Assembly: GCF_019970045.1 (NCBI RefSeq) | Contig: NZ_JAHXYI010000005.1 | Span: forward strand, 434,001 to 498,000 | Length of the DNA: 64,000 bases | Source of the DNA: Chryseobacterium sp. GVT01B | Lineage (GTDB): Bacteria > Bacteroidota > Bacteroidia > Flavobacteriales > Weeksellaceae | Reading direction: 5' to 3' | Shown: positions 37,139-45,960 of the stretch, piece after piece | How the letters are laid out: each line of letters begins with the position of its first letter | How positions within the stretch are numbered: the first letter of the stretch is position 1 | Notes under the pieces: generated by a model | Seen by the model: the letters and a program-made list of their open reading frames with translations, nothing else | Told to the model about the DNA's origin: nothing | The model's database searches: none | Made by a program: the position numbers and the translations under genes

Positions 37139-37480
37139 TCACTTCTTAGAAGCTTTTACCATCGGATTATAATCCAAACAAATTCTGATCCAGTATTCAA
37201 AATCAGCTGCTTTTTGAAAACCAATGGGTTCAACATAACAATATCCATTTAACTGCTTCCCTTTCATAATCATCGGCAGAAAACCTTTTTTCTCTGAAAC
37301 CTCATCTTCCATTTCGGGATCATAACGGCACATCAGGTTGTCGTGACTGATGTTGATACACATTTTCCCGTTCACCAGAAAAGACATTCCGCTGAACATT
37401 TTCTTCTCTTCAACTTAAATATTTTCTATGATTGAAAGCCGTTCACGTACCCGGTCGGCAAGTTCAGTACTGTAAGCCAT
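37139..37480 (-). pseudogene. TfoX N-terminal-domain gene with a nonsense codon
   Basis: The frame starts at ATG 37480 (MAYSTELADRVRERLSIIEN) and continues after a single in-frame TAA (37415-37417, codon 22) as VEEKKMFSGMSFLVNGKMC through the normal TfoX-type segment to a TGA at 37139. The sequence on both sides reads well, so only one codon is damaged. TfoX/Sxy-like small proteins are mostly uncharacterised. A restart at the ATG for MFSGMSF could give an 86-residue product. Sequencing error is the main alternative. Confidence 0.75.
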
Positions 37481-37647
37481 GATTTCTATTTTTTATTATT
37501 TAAAATTAATTAAAAACAGTGATTATCACAATGTTTTCAGCACTTTACTCTCAGATTCCACATAAGACAAAATAAAATTTTATTTAAATTAATTATTGTT
37601 TTACGATAATTAATTATACATTTGCAATATCAATTACTCTTCGTACC

Positions 37648-38163
37648 ATGAACCAGACCAAAATTATTTCAAAAATTTTATTTTATATCTGTTCTGTATT
37701 GTCGGCCGGATATTTAATCACTTTTGTGTATTCCTTATTCTGCCTGATCAGCGGATTTGCGGTTACACCTTATAAAGAGGGAAAGTTCCTCCACATCAAT
37801 TATCCTTTTACAGAACAGCCATTTCTGAATATCGAAAACAATTACTCCTATATAGTTTTTTCATTTCTGTCTGTACTCATCACTTATGGAATCTTTTTCT
37901 GGTTATCTGCCAGGGTTTTCAAAGTATTTTTCCAGCAGAAACTGTTTACTCAGGAAAACATTATTCAGCTTAAGAAATTTTACCTGTACAATATTTTTAT
38001 CCCGCTTCCACTGGTGATGATCGCGAGTTTCTTTGTGGAAGTAGAAAGTATGATATGGGGACTGGTGTTTATTCACTTTATGCTTGGAATTTTCTGCCTG
38101 TTTCTTGCGAATATCTTTAAGCAAGGACTACATTTGCAAAACGAACAAGACCTATTTATTTAA
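37648..38163 (+). CDS. DUF2975 membrane protein
   Basis: A 171-residue protein with four hydrophobic segments (about 10-35, 65-90, 115-135, 140-160), matching DUF2975. These proteins are almost always followed by a small Xre/YozG-type regulator, as here with 1 base between stop and ATG. The pair is thought to work as a membrane protein with its dedicated transcription factor, function unknown. A TTTG-containing -7-like box lies about 25 bases before the ATG. Confidence 0.85.
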   Translation: MNQTKIISKILFYICSVLSAGYLITFVYSLFCLISGFAVTPYKEGKFLHINYPFTEQPFLNIENNYSYIVFSFLSVLITYGIFFWLSARVFKVFFQQKLFTQENIIQLKKFYLYNIFIPLPLVMIASFFVEVESMIWGLVFIHFMLGIFCLFLANIFKQGLHLQNEQDLFI

Positions 38164-38164
38164 A

Positions 38165-38368
38165 ATGCCAATTATAGTCAACTTAGATGTGATGCTTGCC
38201 AAACGAAAAATGCAGAGTAAAGAATTGGCAGAAAAACTGGGTATCACGCCCGTAAACCTCTCTATCCTGAAAACCGGCAAAGCCAAAGGTGTCCGCTTCG
38301 ATACCCTTGAAGCCATCTGTAAAATACTGGAATGCCAGCCGGGAGATATTCTTGAATTTAAAGAGTAG
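38165..38368 (+). CDS. Xre/Cro-like small regulator, 67 aa
   Basis: The 67-residue product is a single helix-turn-helix domain (LAKRKMQSKELAEKLGITPV, then LSILKTGKAKGVRFDTLEAI) of the YozG/Cro type. The ATG at 38165 (MPIIVNLD) is preferred to the longer in-frame option at 38084, which would lie inside the DUF2975 gene. It is translationally coupled to that gene and probably autoregulates the pair. Confidence 0.88.
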   Translation: MPIIVNLDVMLAKRKMQSKELAEKLGITPVNLSILKTGKAKGVRFDTLEAICKILECQPGDILEFKE

Positions 38369-38490
38369 ACGAGTTGCGGGATTCGGGATACGAGTTACGT
38401 ATTGGAGAGTTTGAGAGTTTGAGGGTAGGTGTGTAAAAATTCCACTTCTAAATTTTCTAACCTTTAACTTCCAGCTAATAACTCCAAACC
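38369..38490 (+). repeat. Dispersed intergenic repeat, family 2, copy 2
   Basis: GAGTTGCGGGATTCGGG, GAGAGTTTGAGAGTTTGAGGGTAGGTGTG and AACTTCCAGCT follow the same order as the minus strand of 32352-32475. Just after it, ACCCTAAACTTTAAA is repeated three times (38490-38530). It fills the gap between the Xre gene and the ABC transporter. Confidence 0.55.
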
Positions 38491-38578
38491 CTAAACTTTA
38501 AACCCTAAACTTTAAACTTTAAAACCTAAACTAGCTGCCGAAAGGCCGCCTGTCCTTCTATTCCCCAAACACAACGTT

Positions 38579-39451
38579 ATGAACACATTATCAATCAACA
38601 ACCTTAGTCTTACCTACAAAAATGGTTTTCAAGCCATTAAGAACATTTCTCTCGATATCAAAAACGGAATGTTCGGACTGCTTGGCCCCAACGGAGCCGG
38701 AAAGTCTTCTCTGATGAAAACCATTGTCGGGCTTCAGAAACCAACATCGGGAACGCTGCTTTTTAATGAGGTAGATATTATCAAAAATCCCGATTATATC
38801 AAACAGAATCTTGGGTTTCTACCTCAGGATTTTGGAGTGTATCCAAAAGTATCTGCTTATGATCTATTGGAACATATAGCCATATTAAAAGGGATTACCT
38901 ACAAAAATAATCGTAAAAGTCAAATTCTGGGTCTTCTTGAAAAGGTCAATCTTTCTGATTTTGCTAAAAAAGAAGTACACACCTTTTCCGGAGGAATGAA
39001 ACAGCGTTTCGGCGTAGCTCAGGCATTATTGGGAGATCCGAAAATTATTATTGTGGATGAGCCCACTGCAGGATTGGATCCTGAAGAACGTAACCGATTT
39101 AATACATTGCTTAATGATATCAGCCAGGATGTGATCGTCATTCTATCCACTCATCTCGTTGAGGACGTCAGAAACCTTTGCTCAGAAATGGCAGTGATGA
39201 ATCACGGACAGATCCTCAGAAAAGGAAATCCGGGAAAATTAATCGCAGAGCTGGAAAATAAAATCTGGTCAAAACCGATTGACAAAACCGAACTGGAAAC
39301 CTATGGTTCCAGCTATGAAATCATCAGCAGACAGCTTCTTGAAAGAGCACATCACATTACTGTATTTTCTGAAGAATCTCCAAAAGATTTCAGTTCCGTA
39401 ACTCCTTTACTGGAACACGTTTATTTCCATACGCTCACTCAAAAACCTTAA
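38579..39451 (+). CDS. ABC transporter ATP-binding protein
   Basis: A 290-residue ABC ATPase with Walker A GPNGAGKSS (residues 37-45), Q-loop LPQDFGVYP, signature FSGGMKQRFG near residue 138, Walker B IIIVDEPTAGLDP and the switch His in ILSTHLVEDV. It drives the permease-peptidase protein 3 bases downstream. The two together make an ABC exporter of the Bacteroidota M1-fusion type; the substrate is unknown. Confidence 0.92.
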   Translation: MNTLSINNLSLTYKNGFQAIKNISLDIKNGMFGLLGPNGAGKSSLMKTIVGLQKPTSGTLLFNEVDIIKNPDYIKQNLGFLPQDFGVYPKVSAYDLLEHIAILKGITYKNNRKSQILGLLEKVNLSDFAKKEVHTFSGGMKQRFGVAQALLGDPKIIIVDEPTAGLDPEERNRFNTLLNDISQDVIVILSTHLVEDVRNLCSEMAVMNHGQILRKGNPGKLIAELENKIWSKPIDKTELETYGSSYEIISRQLLERAHHITVFSEESPKDFSSVTPLLEHVYFHTLTQKP

Positions 39452-39453
39452 TC

Positions 39454-42400
39454 ATGAACACTATATTTTTATTTGAAGCCGGACGCTCTTCCAAGCACTG
39501 GCTCACCTATCTTGTGGCCTTACTTCTGATAGCTCTCGGTATTTTTTGCGGAAGCCAGTTCAATCTTTCAGTAGGAGAAGGAATTTATTTAAACTCACCC
39601 TATACCATCGGTTTTATGACCGGAATGCTGAGTCTTGCCGTTATTTTTTTCGCTACTGTATATGCTTTACAGCTCTTGTTTAAAGATCAGGATTCAAAAT
39701 TTGACCATATCCTGTTTTCATTTCCGATTTCAAAATCTACTTATCTGAACGGGAAATTCGCTGCTTATTTTTTACAGACATTTGTAAGTTTTTCTTTTCT
39801 GATGACAGGATTTCTCGTAGGGCAAATCATGCGTACCGGAAGTGAAATGCAGGAAGGTTTTACGATCATCCATTACATCTATCCGCTTTTGATCTTTGGT
39901 CTTATCAATAGTTTATTTGTCTGCAGCTTTCTGTTTCTCATTTCATTTATTGTCAGGAAAAAACTATTGGTTGTAGTCGGCGGGCTGCTTTTGTATGTCT
40001 TATACATGGTTATTTTATTGTTTTCCAACTCACCTTTTATGGCGGGAAGCTTGCCTCAGTCTCTGGAAACACAGCGGTTTTCAGCTTTGATTGATCCTTT
40101 TGGACTGTCTGCTTATTTCATGCAGGCCCGTGATCTTAGTTCTCATCAGAAAAATATTCAGATGGTTCCTTTTACGGGGTATCTGTTGTTCAACAGAATC
40201 TTATTTATCCTAATATCAGTTGGATTTCTTTTTCTCTCACTCAGATTATTTTCATTCTCCAATTTATCAGGAAAGAAAGTAAAAGCATCAGGAATTATTC
40301 AGCCATTATCGGAAACGAACAGATCAGAATATTCAACTGTTTCAGCTAATTTTGGTGGGCTCTCTTCTTTTCAGGCTGTATTTTCTTTTGTGAAAACTGA
40401 TCTTACTTATCTGTTCAAAAGTATTGCTGTTCCTGCAGTTTCTATCCTTCTATTATTTTGTGTCGGCATGGAAATGTATGCCGAGATTGAAAAAGGGATT
40501 CGTCTTCCCCAGAAATATGCGGGCTCGGGACTTATGGCAACAACTATTTCAGAGAATTTTCATCTGCTTGGTCTCCTTATTTCAGTATATTTTCTGAATA
40601 ATATTTTCTGGAGAAGCCGGACTTCCGGATTTTTCCTGATTGAAAACAGTACTTATTTCTCAAAAAACAGATTAGCAGGACATTTTATCTCCATCAGCCT
40701 TCTGTTGTTTTTCTTTACTGGAATTTTAATTGCCCAGGGAATTGTTTTCCAGGCCGCTTATCAGTATTTTCATATCGACTGGAAGGCGTATCTCGGCGTT
40801 TTCCTTTTCAACACTTTCCCTCTGATGCTGTTTTCCGGATTGATCCTTTTGATTAATGACAGAATTCCTAATAAATTCATTGCACTCGGAGTTTCCATTC
40901 TCGCAGTTTTTGTATTGTCCGGTCCTGTTTCCGGGAAAATCATCTCCTACCCTCTTTTCAGAATATTTTCTGATTTTAAAGGTACTTACAGTGATTTTAA
41001 CGGCTATGGAATCTATGAAAAAGCATTTGCCCAAAGACTTCTGTTTGGAACAGCTATCATCTGTACTTTATGGATGTTTAATCATTTAATCAGGAGTAAA
41101 AAAATATCTGTTGTCTCTTCCATTTTAAGTATTCTTCTTCTGATTTCAGGAATCTTTGCCGGAATATTTTTTATGAAAGGATATATTCCTGACAATGAAG
41201 ACCAAAACCTTTTAAGCTCAGCAGAATATGAAAAAAACTTCCGGAAATATGAAAATCTTCCACAGCCTGATATTACTGATGTTACCACAGAAATTAAGCT
41301 GTATCCTTCAGAAAATGCCTATCAGATTGTAGGAAAATACACCCTTACCAATCAAACTGATCAGCCCATCAACAAAATACTCGTCAATTTTAATGAGGAT
41401 TTAAATCTTGAATCTGCTGCATTGACATCAGGCCCCGAAACAATGAACATTGATAAAAACACTACAGAAATTGTATTAAAACAGGCTATTCTTCCAGGTA
41501 AAACAGCTTTTCTGAATTTCAATCTGTCTTATCGATGGTTTGCTGTGAATGGCCATCAGTCTTTTAATGCTATTATTGAAGATGGATCTTTTATGAGGAT
41601 CAGCAGATATTATCCCACCATTGGATATCAAAAGGATTATGAAATTCAGGATGAAAAGCAGCGCCGCCAGTTCAAATTGGGAAAACATACGGAACTGAAA
41701 AAACCGGAAGCTCCTGAAGTGGTAAAAAAGGATTTTATTAATCTCAACATGACTGTTTCTACTGAATGGAACCAAACAGCCATAGGCACAGGAGATCTTG
41801 TAAAGAAATGGACAAAAGCAGGGCGTAATTATTTTGAGTACAAAGCAGGTCAAATCCCCTTTCGTTTTGCTGTTTCTTCAGCTAACTATGAAATAAAAAG
41901 TGAGCATTATAAAGGAATTACCATCAATATCTTTTATCATCAAAAACATTTTGAAAATGCAGATCATCTTCTGGAAAATGCGAAGCTTACTTTAGAGTAC
42001 TGTCAGCAGAATTTTGGGAAATATCCTTTTAGAACCATCAATTTTGCAGAGATTTCCTCTTTTACCAGAGGTTTTGCGGCTACAGCCTATCCTTCCGCTG
42101 TCTTTATGCCTGAAGGTATGATTTTCCATGCTAATATACAGGCAGACAAGAAACAGGATGTCATCAATGAACTTGCAGGACATGAACTTTCACATCTCTG
42201 GTGGGGAAACAGCCAGATCAATCCCGATGACAGAGAAGGTTCTGTAATGCTTACCGAAACACTGGCTATGTATACGGAAATGATGCTTTATAAGAAAATG
42301 CATGGCAGAGAAAAAATGATGGAAAGAATCAAAATGCATGAGCAGATCTATGACAATGAAAAAGGATTGTCTGAAAATGTTCCCATCTATAGAGCTACGG

Positions 42401-42678
42401 GTGATGCTCCTCATATTTCTTATTCCAAAGGGGCTGCAGCCATGGTAGAATTGAGTAATTTAATCGGTGAGGATAATGTCAATACAGCTTTAAAAAGCTT
42501 TTTGAACAACAATCAATATCCTAAGAAACCCTCTTCACTAGATCTGATGAATGAGTTTTATAAAGTAACACCAGATCCTTCAGCCAGAAAACAGATCGAC
42601 AGATTATTTAAAACCACAGAAAATATAACTTTTACTTCAGGCTTGAAAAACGCCTCTACAAAGACAAAACCGAAATAA
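39454..42678 (+). CDS. ABC permease fused to M1-family aminopeptidase
   Basis: A 1074-residue fusion. Residues 1-590 contain two sets of hydrophobic helices, an ABC-2-type permease duplicated in one chain. Residues 610-1060 are an M1 peptidase: GxMEN is replaced by a TRGFAATAYPSA segment, and the zinc site HELSHLWWGNSQIN near residue 910 is followed by ETLAMYTE 19 residues later, giving His-His-Glu ligands. The peptidase is expected on the outer face. Such fusions occur in Bacteroidota and may process a peptide during transport. It is coupled to the ATPase gene. No signal peptide is needed because the first helix serves. Confidence 0.88.
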   Translation: MNTIFLFEAGRSSKHWLTYLVALLLIALGIFCGSQFNLSVGEGIYLNSPYTIGFMTGMLSLAVIFFATVYALQLLFKDQDSKFDHILFSFPISKSTYLNGKFAAYFLQTFVSFSFLMTGFLVGQIMRTGSEMQEGFTIIHYIYPLLIFGLINSLFVCSFLFLISFIVRKKLLVVVGGLLLYVLYMVILLFSNSPFMAGSLPQSLETQRFSALIDPFGLSAYFMQARDLSSHQKNIQMVPFTGYLLFNRILFILISVGFLFLSLRLFSFSNLSGKKVKASGIIQPLSETNRSEYSTVSANFGGLSSFQAVFSFVKTDLTYLFKSIAVPAVSILLLFCVGMEMYAEIEKGIRLPQKYAGSGLMATTISENFHLLGLLISVYFLNNIFWRSRTSGFFLIENSTYFSKNRLAGHFISISLLLFFFTGILIAQGIVFQAAYQYFHIDWKAYLGVFLFNTFPLMLFSGLILLINDRIPNKFIALGVSILAVFVLSGPVSGKIISYPLFRIFSDFKGTYSDFNGYGIYEKAFAQRLLFGTAIICTLWMFNHLIRSKKISVVSSILSILLLISGIFAGIFFMKGYIPDNEDQNLLSSAEYEKNFRKYENLPQPDITDVTTEIKLYPSENAYQIVGKYTLTNQTDQPINKILVNFNEDLNLESAALTSGPETMNIDKNTTEIVLKQAILPGKTAFLNFNLSYRWFAVNGHQSFNAIIEDGSFMRISRYYPTIGYQKDYEIQDEKQRRQFKLGKHTELKKPEAPEVVKKDFINLNMTVSTEWNQTAIGTGDLVKKWTKAGRNYFEYKAGQIPFRFAVSSANYEIKSEHYKGITINIFYHQKHFENADHLLENAKLTLEYCQQNFGKYPFRTINFAEISSFTRGFAATAYPSAVFMPEGMIFHANIQADKKQDVINELAGHELSHLWWGNSQINPDDREGSVMLTETLAMYTEMMLYKKMHGREKMMERIKMHEQIYDNEKGLSENVPIYRATGDAPHISYSKGAAAMVELSNLIGEDNVNTALKSFLNNNQYPKKPSSLDLMNEFYKVTPDPSARKQIDRLFKTTENITFTSGLKNASTKTKPK

Positions 42679-42797
42679 TTGACAAACCGTTTTTAATTTT
42701 TTTTGAAAATATTTTTCAGGAATTGTAACAAAATAAAAAGGGGCAATACCAATTAGTTGATATATCAATAATTGATAAGTCATTTTAAATTTGAAAT

Positions 42798-43238
42798 ATG
42801 GAAAAGTTAAATTCAATTATATTCTACAACATAGACAAAGCAATCAGAGCCTACAGAAACTATGCTCAGCGGCAGCTGAAAGCCCATGGTTATACGATCA
42901 CGATCGATCAGTGGCTTATCATCAAAGCGATTCTGGAAAACCCGGGAATTACCCAGAATGAGATTGGTGATCTTGTTTTTAAAGACAACGCTTCTGTCAC
43001 AAGAATTATTGATTTAATGGTAAAATCCGAATACATTACAAGACATGTTCATCCTGAAGACCGCCGAAAAAGCAACCTGGAAGTAACAAATTCCGGAGTA
43101 AAAGTAATTAAAGAGGTTCAGAATATCGTAGAGAAGAACCGTAAAACAGCTTTAAAGGGTATCAAAAATGAGGAACTGGAAGTCATGTATTCAGCTTTAC
43201 TGAAAATTTCAGAAAACTGTCTTAACCCTAAAAAGTAA
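42798..43238 (+). CDS. MarR-family regulator
   Basis: A 146-residue winged-helix protein: RQLKAHGYTITIDQWLIIKAI, NPGITQNEIGDLVFKDNASVTRIIDLM and the wing EDRRKSNLEV are typical MarR features. It probably binds a small ligand or senses oxidation. It is 6 bases upstream of the outer-membrane-barrel gene, so it very likely controls that gene, alone or with the ABC exporter upstream. A TTGATATATCAA palindrome lies near 42757-42768 and is a candidate operator. Confidence 0.9.
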   Translation: MEKLNSIIFYNIDKAIRAYRNYAQRQLKAHGYTITIDQWLIIKAILENPGITQNEIGDLVFKDNASVTRIIDLMVKSEYITRHVHPEDRRKSNLEVTNSGVKVIKEVQNIVEKNRKTALKGIKNEELEVMYSALLKISENCLNPKK

Positions 43239-43243
43239 AAACT

Positions 43244-45661
43244 ATGACCAGAATACTCTCATTTATTTTTATCTGTGTACTGATCTCGTTCAGCAGCAGA
43301 TATTCTGCCCAGCAGGCAGCACAGAGTTTGTCTTTGTCAGGAAATATACAATCCGGCAAGGCCGATCAGATGGAGATCAATCTCTTTAATGCAGATCATC
43401 AGTTAATCAAAACAGAAATTGCTGATAGTAATGGTAAATTTAATTTTAATGATTTAAAACAAGGAACTTATCAGGTAAAGATCAATAGAAATGGTACTGA
43501 AGTCTATCATTCGGAAAATATTTCATTGTCTGAAAATACAACGCTCCCTTCCATAGACCTTAATGTAAAATCTATTGAAGGCGTAACGATTACAAAAACC
43601 AAACCTCTCATTGAAAGACAGGACGGAAAAATGATCATGAATGTCGAAAACAGCATTGCCAGCACCGGAAATTCGGCTTTTGAAGTATTGGAAAAAGCGC
43701 CGGGAGTAAGTATTGACAATAATGATAATATCAGTCTCCGCGGAAAAGGAAATCTCCTGATTCAGATTGATGGCAAAAATACGCCGATGACCGGAAGTGA
43801 TCTTGCCAATTATCTTAAGGGAATTCCGTCCTCCACCATTGAAAAAATAGAATTCATCACCAACCCTTCTTCCAAGTATGATGCTGCAGGATCCGCAATC
43901 ATTAATATTAAGCTTAAAAAGGAACAGAGAAAAGGAACCAACGGAAGTATTTCCACGTCTTTAGGAACGGGTAAATATGTGAAGAATAATAACAGTTTCA
44001 GCATTAACCACCGAAATAAGAAAATCAATATTTTCGGAAATTACAGCTTTGCTTACAGGGAAGCTTATAATGGTCTGGTGCTGGACAGAAATTTCTATGA
44101 AGCCAACAATTTCAAAAAAGCTTATGTACAGGATAATTATCTGAAATTCAAATTCAACAGCCATGTTGCCAAAGCGGGAATGGATTATTACCTGAATGAT
44201 AAAAATGTTCTTGGTTTTTCTGTAGGGCTGGTTTCAAACAAATTCAATGTGAACGGAGATAATTCCAATGTGACACTGGGCAGCAACCATCTTCCTGAAA
44301 GCTCATTCACCACCGTCAACAGATCGAATGACCGCTGGACCAATCTATCATTCAACCTTAATCATAAATATACAATTGATTCTTTAGGCTCTGAAATCTC
44401 TACCGATTTTGACTACATTAATTATACAAATTCTTCACTGCAAAGTTTTGATACCCAAACGCGCAGAATAACCAGTGGAAAGGATAGTCTGGATATCATA
44501 AAAGGTGATATGGATGGAAAACTGAATATCTATTCCCTGAAATCTGATCTTACCAAGAATTTTAAAAATGAATGGAAGCTGGAAACGGGAATTAAAACCA
44601 GTTTTGTAAAAACAGACAATGATCTGAAGTTTTTCAATGCAAGCTCCGGAATTCTGATTCCTGATCTTTCTAAAACCAATCATTTTATTTACGAAGAAAA
44701 TATTAATGCAGTGTATGGAAACGTCTCTAAAAAATGGGAAAAGTTCAAAGCCACAGCGGGATTAAGAATGGAAAACACCAATGTAAAAGGAACGCAGCTT
44801 ACCACCAATCAAGTTAACAAAAGAAATTACACCCAATTGTTTCCAAGTGCTGTTTTTTCTTATGATCTGACCGATAAAAGTAATCTTGAAGTTAATTTCA
44901 GCAGAAGAATTACAAGGCCCAGCTACAACCAGTTGAATCCTTTTAAGTTTTATCTTGATCCCACTACTCTTAAGGCAGGAAATCCTGATCTGAATGCACA
45001 GACCACGATGAATTATGAACTGACTTACAGCCTGAACAACAAATATTTTGCAACATTAAGCTATAGCAAAACCTCTGATAATATCACAGATATCCTGAAA
45101 CCAGTGGTAGAAAATGGCCAGGTGGTGACGGTGCAGACTATTGAAAATTTAAATTCCGTATCTTATTTCGGGTTAAATCTTATTGCTCCTGTAAAGGTGG
45201 CCCAATGGTGGTATATGAACAACAGTGCCAATTTCTACTATGGATCATACACCGGAAATGTTTCAGGAACACAGATCAATAACAAAGGAAATTTCACCTT
45301 TAGTATCAACAGTATCAATTCATTCAAGCTAGGAAATGGTTTCACTGCTGAGCTTACCGGGAATTATAAGGCAAGAGAAGTGTATGCTTATCTGGATGTA
45401 AGTCCCAACTGGTATCTGAATATCGGAGCACAAAAGAAATTCAAAAACAACAGTACCCTGAAGCTGGCCTTCACGGATATGTTCTTTACCAGCAATATAA
45501 AAGGACAAACCGTTTATAATGATTATCTCGAAAACTTTGCCGTAAAAAGAGATACCCGTGTGGTGACACTTTCTTACACTTACAATTTCGGATCTTCTAA
45601 AAATGGGCAGCCCAGAAAAACAGGAGGTGCTGAGGATCTGAAACAGAGAATCGGAAGCTAG
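43244..45661 (+). CDS. Outer-membrane beta-barrel protein, TonB-dependent-like
   Basis: An 805-residue protein: signal peptide (to about residue 25), a carboxypeptidase-regulatory-like beta domain (25-110), a plug-like domain (115-225) and a C-terminal outer-membrane barrel ending in alternating aromatic strands. It matches the outer-membrane beta-barrel family related to TonB-dependent receptors, with the conserved SYNQLNPFKFYLDPTTLKAGNPDLNAQ segment near residue 565. The substrate is unknown. It is translated behind the MarR gene, an arrangement common in Flavobacteriia. Confidence 0.87.
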   Translation: MTRILSFIFICVLISFSSRYSAQQAAQSLSLSGNIQSGKADQMEINLFNADHQLIKTEIADSNGKFNFNDLKQGTYQVKINRNGTEVYHSENISLSENTTLPSIDLNVKSIEGVTITKTKPLIERQDGKMIMNVENSIASTGNSAFEVLEKAPGVSIDNNDNISLRGKGNLLIQIDGKNTPMTGSDLANYLKGIPSSTIEKIEFITNPSSKYDAAGSAIINIKLKKEQRKGTNGSISTSLGTGKYVKNNNSFSINHRNKKINIFGNYSFAYREAYNGLVLDRNFYEANNFKKAYVQDNYLKFKFNSHVAKAGMDYYLNDKNVLGFSVGLVSNKFNVNGDNSNVTLGSNHLPESSFTTVNRSNDRWTNLSFNLNHKYTIDSLGSEISTDFDYINYTNSSLQSFDTQTRRITSGKDSLDIIKGDMDGKLNIYSLKSDLTKNFKNEWKLETGIKTSFVKTDNDLKFFNASSGILIPDLSKTNHFIYEENINAVYGNVSKKWEKFKATAGLRMENTNVKGTQLTTNQVNKRNYTQLFPSAVFSYDLTDKSNLEVNFSRRITRPSYNQLNPFKFYLDPTTLKAGNPDLNAQTTMNYELTYSLNNKYFATLSYSKTSDNITDILKPVVENGQVVTVQTIENLNSVSYFGLNLIAPVKVAQWWYMNNSANFYYGSYTGNVSGTQINNKGNFTFSINSINSFKLGNGFTAELTGNYKAREVYAYLDVSPNWYLNIGAQKKFKNNSTLKLAFTDMFFTSNIKGQTVYNDYLENFAVKRDTRVVTLSYTYNFGSSKNGQPRKTGGAEDLKQRIGS

Positions 45662-45665
45662 TTAG

Positions 45666-45890
45666 AAAAACGCAGAGGCGCAAAGAAGGAGAAATAAAAC
45701 ATTGTATTTAAGGCGCAAGGATTTTATCTTCGATAAAATTGAGTACCGCTAACGATACATTTACTTTAATCTCTCAGTGGTCTATTAGATAAAGCAAATG
45801 AAAAAATAAAGTAATTTGCTTGCTGAAAATCTTCGATTTTCTTGCGCCTTAATCAACACTATATTATTTTTTTTGCGCCTCTACGTTTTC
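45666..45890. repeat. Nested inverted-repeat element
   Basis: AAAACGCAGAGGCGCAAA (45667-45684) is complementary to TTTGCGCCTCTACGTTTT (45872-45889) except one base, and inside it TTAAGGCGCAAG (45708-45719) is complementary to CTTGCGCCTTAA (45841-45852). The whole 225-base stretch can fold into one long stem with an internal ATTTTATC/GATAAAAT hairpin. It has no coding frame and looks like a MITE or REP-type element. Confidence 0.7.
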
Positions 45891-45910
45891 CAACTTTATA
45901 CCCTACAAAG

Positions 45911-45940
45911 CAAAAATCCCTCAAAATTGAGGGATTTTTT
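45911..45940 (-). terminator. Terminator after pnp
   Basis: AAAATCCCTCAA and TTGAGGGATTTT pair around a short AA loop, 21 bases past the pnp stop, with A- and T-runs on either side. Confidence 0.85.
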
Positions 45941-45960
45941 ATGTTTAAGAATGAATCTTA

